A stretch of DNA of 64,000 nt. Origin: Tessaracoccus antarcticus (GTDB taxonomy: Bacteria; Actinomycetota; Actinomycetes; Propionibacteriales; Propionibacteriaceae). Shown here piece by piece: positions 59,795-64,000 of this stretch; position 1 is the stretch's first letter, and every line of letters begins with the position of its first letter. The notes beneath the pieces were generated by a model. The model ran no database searches. It had not been told where the DNA came from and saw only the letters and a program-made list of their open reading frames with translations. The DNA lies in the NCBI RefSeq assembly GCF_003688855.1, contig NZ_REFW01000001.1:62001-126000 (forward strand). The letters are read 5' to 3'. The position numbers and the translations under genes are program-made.

Positions 59795-62200
59795 ATGAAG
59801 TCACCCTCCTTGAGCCGCAAGGCCTACGCGATGCTGATGTTTGTGGCTGTCAGCGTCCTGTCGGGCCTCCTGCTGGCAGGATTGGCGGTCCCCTTCACGG
59901 CGCTGGCCAGCAGCACCACGAAGATGGCCGCCGACAGCCTCCAGTACCTCCCCGAGGAGCTCGAGACGCCACCCCAGTCCGAGCGTTCGCGCATCGTGAT
60001 GTCCAACGGCGAGACGCTCGCCACCTTCTTCGACGAGAACCGCGTGTACGTGGGGCTCGACGAGATCGCCGGGGTGATGCAGGACGCGCAGATCGCCATC
60101 GAGGACCACCGATTCTATGAGCACGGTGCCATCGACCTCACCGGTCTGGGCCGCGCCTTCTTCAAGACGGCGCTGGGCGACACGCAGGGCGCGTCCACAC
60201 TGACGCAGCAGTACGTGAAGCTCGTGCAGGTGGAGGCCGCCAAGGCCAAGGGCGACGAGGACGGTGTCCGCAAGGCCACCGAGGTGAGCTTCGACCGCAA
60301 GATCCGTGAGATGCGCTACGCCATGGCCGTGGAGAAGCGCCTCACGAAGAACGAGATCCTTGAGCGCTACCTCAACATTGCCTACTACGGCGACGGCGCC
60401 TACGGTGTCGAGGCCGCAGCCCACCATTACTGGGGTACCACCGCCAAGAATCTGACACTGGACCAGGCCGCGATGTTGGCCGGGATGGTGCAGAACCCCG
60501 TCCAGACCAACCCCGTGAAGTACCCGGAGAAGGCCATGGAGCGCCGCGACGTCGTGCTGAACCGCATGGCTGAACTGGGGATCATCAAGGGCACCGACAC
60601 AGAAGCCGCCAAGAAGGTGGTGTTCGACCCCGCCAAGGTGACGCAGACCCCCAACGGTTGCATCTCGTCGGCATTCCCGATCCTGTGCGACTACGTGGTG
60701 CAGACGCTGAAGTCCGACAAGATGCCCTCCCTCGGTGCGTCAGCCGAGGAGCGCGAGAACATCCTGAAGCGCGGTGGTCTCACGATCCACACCCTCATCG
60801 ACCCGGAGGCCCAGAAGGCCGCCGAACTGGCCGTGGCCGCCCAGATCGCGCCCCTCGACCCCGTGCTGTCCTCATCCGTGCAGATTCAGCCGAAGACCGG
60901 CCTCATCATCTCGATGGCCCAGAGCCGCCCCGAGATCGGCACCGGCCCCGGCCAGACGTACTACAACTTCAGCGTCGAGGAGGCCATGAACGGCCTCGAG
61001 GGGTTCCAGGCGGGCTCCACCTTCAAGCCGTTCGTCATGGCCGCCGCCCTGGAGGCTGGCGCCACGCCCAGCAAGACCTACGACGCGCCGTACCAGAAGG
61101 ATTACCGCGGCACCACGTTCAAGAGCTGCGACGGCCCCTTCGTCTTCAACCAGGACTGGAAGCCCAAGAACTACGACAGCTCCTACGGCACCATCGACAT
61201 GATGAAGGCCACGCAGTCCTCGGTGAACAACTACTACATCCAGCTGGAACGCGACATCGGCATCTGCGCCTCCATCAACATGGCGAAGAAGGTGGGTGTG
61301 AAGCTGTCCAACGGCGACGACCTCGCCACCGAGTCCTACAACCCCTCCTTCGTGCTGGGCACCGCTGACGTGACCCCGCTGTCCATGGCGGAGGCCTACG
61401 CGACGTTCGCCAACCGCGGCGTGCACTGCGACCCCATCATCCTGGAGTCGGTGCAGAACAAGGACGGCGAGAACATCCCCGTGCCGTCCGCCAACTGCAC
61501 CAAGGTCATGGAGCCGGAGGTCGCCGACGGCGTCAGCTACGTGCTCGAATCCGTCATGAGCAAGGGCACCGGGCGTCCCGCACGCATGCCGGATGGCCGT
61601 CCGCAGGCCGGCAAGACCGGTACCACCAACGACGCCACCGCGGTGTGGTTCGCCGGGTACACCCCCGAGATGGCGGGCGTGGCCATGATCGGCATCGACA
61701 AGACCAACCCCTACTTCAAGACCCACCGCAAGTCGCTGACAGGTATCCGGGTGGCCAACGGCAACCGACTGAAAGGTAGTGGTGGCGGCGACGCCGGCAA
61801 GATCTGGAAGGTCGCCATGGCCTCAGCACTGAAGGACCTGCCGCGCACCAACTTCACGGACCCCTCCAAGAAGATCCTGGAGGGCGAGAAGGTTCCCGTC
61901 CCCGACGTCTCGGGCATGGGGTACAACGAGGCCAAGCAGACACTTGAGGCAGCCGGTTTCAGCACGGTGCGTCGTCCGGTGTTCGACCGCAGGCGCAAGG
62001 GTGCCTTCCTCGGCATCTACCCCACCACCACCGCCACGAAGTTCGGCACCATCTCCATGAAGGTCTCAGCGGGACCCGAGCCGAAGCCCGAACCGAAGCC
62101 CACCCCGCCATCGGCTCCGCCCGTCGTCACCCCGGTTGTCCCACCGCCGGCGGCAACGCCGGCTGTCACACCGCCGGCCACGCCCGGCACCAACGGCTGA
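59795..62200 (+). CDS. ponA: Class A penicillin-binding protein (transglycosylase/transpeptidase)
   Basis: An 801-residue PBP that polymerises and cross-links peptidoglycan. One membrane helix (about residues 12-38), then GT51 with the catalytic Glu103 in AIEDHRFYEHGAID and GASTLTQQYVK. The transpeptidase has Ser408 and Lys411 in GSTFKPF, SSVNN and Lys607 in AGKTGTTND. A PASTA domain follows (VPDVSGMGYNEAKQTLEAAGF), then a Pro/Thr-rich tail. The size and PASTA place it with PonA2-type actinobacterial enzymes. It runs into a metallophosphoesterase gene by a TGATG overlap. Confidence 0.95.
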   Translation: MKSPSLSRKAYAMLMFVAVSVLSGLLLAGLAVPFTALASSTTKMAADSLQYLPEELETPPQSERSRIVMSNGETLATFFDENRVYVGLDEIAGVMQDAQIAIEDHRFYEHGAIDLTGLGRAFFKTALGDTQGASTLTQQYVKLVQVEAAKAKGDEDGVRKATEVSFDRKIREMRYAMAVEKRLTKNEILERYLNIAYYGDGAYGVEAAAHHYWGTTAKNLTLDQAAMLAGMVQNPVQTNPVKYPEKAMERRDVVLNRMAELGIIKGTDTEAAKKVVFDPAKVTQTPNGCISSAFPILCDYVVQTLKSDKMPSLGASAEERENILKRGGLTIHTLIDPEAQKAAELAVAAQIAPLDPVLSSSVQIQPKTGLIISMAQSRPEIGTGPGQTYYNFSVEEAMNGLEGFQAGSTFKPFVMAAALEAGATPSKTYDAPYQKDYRGTTFKSCDGPFVFNQDWKPKNYDSSYGTIDMMKATQSSVNNYYIQLERDIGICASINMAKKVGVKLSNGDDLATESYNPSFVLGTADVTPLSMAEAYATFANRGVHCDPIILESVQNKDGENIPVPSANCTKVMEPEVADGVSYVLESVMSKGTGRPARMPDGRPQAGKTGTTNDATAVWFAGYTPEMAGVAMIGIDKTNPYFKTHRKSLTGIRVANGNRLKGSGGGDAGKIWKVAMASALKDLPRTNFTDPSKKILEGEKVPVPDVSGMGYNEAKQTLEAAGFSTVRRPVFDRRRKGAFLGIYPTTTATKFGTISMKVSAGPEPKPEPKPTPPSAPPVVTPVVPPPAATPAVTPPATPGTNG

Positions 62201-63132
62201 TGGGGCCGCGTCCCGGTCACGTCCTGGGTGCCCTCGGTGGTGCAGCCCTCGGGTGCTTCGCATGGGGACTGGTGGAGGCCAACCTCTTCACGGTCCGCCG
62301 CCTGGAGGTTCCCGTCCTGCCACCGGGGGGCAGGACCCTCCGGATCCTGCACGTCTCCGACCTGCACCTCACGTCGAAGCAGCACTTCAAGCTGGACTTC
62401 ATCCGCAGCCTGGCGTCCCTGCGCCCCGACCTGGTGGTGACCACGGGCGACAACATCGCCGACGCCGACGCCATCTTCCCGCTGATGGCGGCATGGAACA
62501 GCCTCCGGTTCACCCCCGGTGTGTTCGTGTTCGGGTCCAACGACTATTACGCCCCCGCCTTCAAGAACCCCGTGAAGTACATCCTCGACGGGCGTTCGCG
62601 CCCCGCCGAGGACCCGAAGGAACTCCCGTGGCGGACCCTGCGCGACAAGATGACCGGCGTCGGGTGGAAGGACCTCACCCACCGTCGCGAAACCCTGGAG
62701 GTCAACGGGTACAAGATCGCCTTCCGCGGCACGGATGACGCGCACCTGGGGCGCGACGACTACTCGGCCGTGGCTGGCCCCGCCGACCCCACTGCCGACC
62801 TCAACATCGGCGTCACCCACGCCCCCTACCTGCGCCTCCTGGACGGGATGACCGCCGATGGCATGGACCTGATCCTGGCCGGCCACACCCACGGGGGCCA
62901 GGTCTGCGTCCCCGGCTATGGCGCTCTGGTCACCAACTGCGACCTGGATCCGGCCCGCGCGAAGGGACTGTCCTCGCACACGCACGGCGGCCACACCTCC
63001 GCGCTGCACGTCTCAGCTGGTGTGGGCACGTCCCCGTTCGCGCCGTACCGGTTCGCCTGCCGCCCCGAGGTGACGTTGCTGACCCTGGTGCCACGCCCGG
63101 TCGGTTTCGCGACTGATGAACCGGTGAGCTAG
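62200..63132 (+). CDS. Membrane-anchored metallophosphoesterase
   Basis: A 310-residue phosphoesterase of the YkuE/Rv3683 kind. An N-terminal hydrophobic segment (HVLGALGGAALGCFAWGLVEANLF) is followed by the two-metal fold with HVSDLHLT, TTGDNIA, VFGSNDYY, GVTHAPYL and LAGHTHGGQ. The third motif is GSND where most calcineurin-like enzymes have GNHD: the metal-binding Asn is kept, the following His is not. Its ATG shares a base with the ponA stop (TGATG), so the two proteins are coupled. A role in envelope phosphate or lipid II turnover is possible but unproven. Confidence 0.85.
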   Translation: MGPRPGHVLGALGGAALGCFAWGLVEANLFTVRRLEVPVLPPGGRTLRILHVSDLHLTSKQHFKLDFIRSLASLRPDLVVTTGDNIADADAIFPLMAAWNSLRFTPGVFVFGSNDYYAPAFKNPVKYILDGRSRPAEDPKELPWRTLRDKMTGVGWKDLTHRRETLEVNGYKIAFRGTDDAHLGRDDYSAVAGPADPTADLNIGVTHAPYLRLLDGMTADGMDLILAGHTHGGQVCVPGYGALVTNCDLDPARAKGLSSHTHGGHTSALHVSAGVGTSPFAPYRFACRPEVTLLTLVPRPVGFATDEPVS

Positions 63133-63161
63133 TATTTCCGATGGCTCGGTGACGAGTCGAT

Positions 63162-63238
63162 CGGGGTGTGGCGCAGCTTGGTAGCGCGCGTCGTTCGGGA
63201 CGACGAGGCCGCAGGTTCAAATCCTGTCACCCCGACCA
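63162..63238 (+). tRNA. tRNA-Pro (anticodon CGG)
   Basis: Cloverleaf with acceptor CGGGGTG/CACCCCG, D-arm GCGC...GCGC, anticodon stem CGTCG/CGACG with loop TTCGGGA (anticodon CGG) and T-arm GCAGG...CCTGT. The 3' CCA is encoded (63236-63238). No flanking repeat indicating integration was seen. Confidence 0.97.
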
Positions 63239-63242
63239 GCAT

Positions 63243-63280
63243 GACGAAGGGCCCGGACCAATCGGTCCGGGCCCTTCGTC
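63243..63280 (+). terminator. Strong hairpin terminator after tRNA-Pro
   Basis: A perfect 17-bp stem (63243-63259 with 63264-63280) and AATC loop, 4 nt past the tRNA. It may serve both the tRNA and, from the other side, the gene ending at 63296. Confidence 0.78.
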
Positions 63281-63295
63281 GTTGCCGTTCACGTC

Positions 63296-64000
63296 CTACT
63301 TGAACCTCACGATGTTGTTGAACAGCCAGCCGTTGGTCCAGTAGTACGTGCGGTTGCCACCCGCCTCCACCCTGGATGCGATGTAGCTGGCCCAGATGAA
63401 GCTGCGGCAGCCGTTGCGACCGGTGGCCGGGGTGTCGCACTCGGTACGCCACTTCCGCCCCTCGGTGGACGTCCACTCCCCCGCGTGCCCCAGCGGGTTG
63501 CTGGTCCACTGGGAGCGCTTCATGTAGGGCAGGTACGTCATGTTGTTGAAGTACCAGCCCGTGCTCGGCCGGAAGGCACCGTTGACGTAGGAGACCTGGG
63601 TGGCCCAGATCGACGTACGGCAGCGGACCGTCTGCGAATACGGCTCACACGTGGTGAACCACTTCCGCCCGTTCACGTCGTGGTACCCCGGCGTCGAATA
63701 CAGATCACTCTGACCCGATGTCGGCTTCACAGTCGGTGTCGCCGTGGGGGTGGCCGTTGCCGTCGGTGATGCCGTGGGCGTGGGCGTGGGTGTCGGTTCG
63801 ACGAGCGTCGCCTTCTCCACGAGCATCGCCGCCGTACGCGCCGGGACGGTGAGGGTGCCGTCGGCGGCCACCCACCCCGTCGCCTTGACGACGGCGTCCT
63901 GGCCGCCGGCCTGCACCTCGCTGAGCGCGAACTGGCGACCCGCCAGTGCCGGCACCTTCGTGGTGATGGTCCCCGGCGTGGCGTTGATGGCCACCAGGAC
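63296..64000 (-). CDS. Pullulanase-type secreted glucosidase, C-terminal part only
   Basis: The last 234 codons of a gene that starts beyond the right edge. VLVAINATPGTITTKVP and TLTVPARTAAMLVE match the C-terminal beta domain of pullulanase-type alpha-1,6-glucosidases. A Pro-Thr linker (PTPTPTASPTATATPT) follows. The final ~130 residues hold two imperfect repeats with NGRKWFTTC/EGRKWRTEC, YxNGAFRPSTGWYFNN and GWLFNNIV, each with two Cys. Such repeats end many surface proteins of Propionibacterium relatives and Actinomyces. The protein is probably exported and wall-bound, but its signal lies outside the window. Confidence 0.8.
   Translation of the reverse strand, partial: VLVAINATPGTITTKVPALAGRQFALSEVQAGGQDAVVKATGWVAADGTLTVPARTAAMLVEKATLVEPTPTPTPTASPTATATPTATPTVKPTSGQSDLYSTPGYHDVNGRKWFTTCEPYSQTVRCRTSIWATQVSYVNGAFRPSTGWYFNNMTYLPYMKRSQWTSNPLGHAGEWTSTEGRKWRTECDTPATGRNGCRSFIWASYIASRVEAGGNRTYYWTNGWLFNNIVRFK

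Noticed and set aside
63162-63238. tRNA-Pro as an integration site for a mobile element
   Set aside because: No integrase, no repeated tRNA 3' end and no foreign-looking genes were seen within the window. The same holds for tRNA-Thr at 31947.
63720-63800. Tandem repeats in the gene at the right edge
   Set aside because: They encode a Pro-Thr linker in frame, common in secreted enzymes, not an independent DNA element.

Overview
The window is 64 kb of high-GC DNA with GTG/TTG starts, many start-stop overlaps and many promoters placed directly against start codons, from an actinobacterium. The PonA/WhiB/Nth/TlpA/Nudix order, the Flp-type Tad genes with an Ssd-like protein, the fused Ada-AlkA protein and the wall-type repeats at the right edge fit the Propionibacteriaceae or close relatives; that family placement is inference. 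No insertion sequence, prophage, CRISPR array or rRNA was found. There are two tRNA genes, Thr(CGT) and Pro(CGG).

Left part (1-14.5 kb): an edge-truncated DUF5107/TPR gene, hpt, a lone arginine deiminase, and the conserved run tilS, zinc metalloprotease, dacB divergent from ppa. These are followed by a universal stress protein with two overlapping CrcB fluoride channels, a Trm11-like methyltransferase, a SixA-type phosphatase, a membrane-anchored hydrolase, and a DNA alkylation repair pair (Ada-AlkA and a separate Ogt). Decayed fragments of a VOC/glyoxalase gene and a LuxR-type regulator sit between genes here.

Middle part (14.8-32 kb): an accessory and metabolic region with MOSC, YczE-type membrane protein, GNAT, GH13 glycosidase, TSUP exporter, two HAD phosphatases, two hydrolases, a lactonase-fold protein, an SDR and a PadR/HAAS pair. 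It also holds the nitrogen unit amtB-glnK behind a good match to a GlnR box, a succinate-semialdehyde-type dehydrogenase, a winged-helix protein and an amine oxidase. Most of these genes are single units, many with a TAnnnT -10 box 6-8 nt from the start codon, which predicts leaderless mRNAs.

Right part (32-64 kb): replication and envelope core. The leftward block methyltransferase, topA, CYTH-CHAD protein, tmk, holB carries DNA replication functions and leads to a long acidic, repeat-bearing DoxX-type membrane protein. The Tad pilus machinery is split: flp, tadE and tadG at 43.4-44.4 kb, and ssd, tadA, tadB and tadC at 51.6-55.4 kb, with a DUF1998 helicase, putA and ald between them. Next come a tightly coupled five-gene operon (DUF4177 small protein, ridA, nth, tlpA, nudix), a WhiB regulator divergent from a class A penicillin-binding protein, and a metallophosphoesterase. 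The window ends inside a pullulanase-type secreted enzyme. Much of this right-hand order matches my memory of the Mycobacterium tuberculosis Rv3644c-Rv3683 region.
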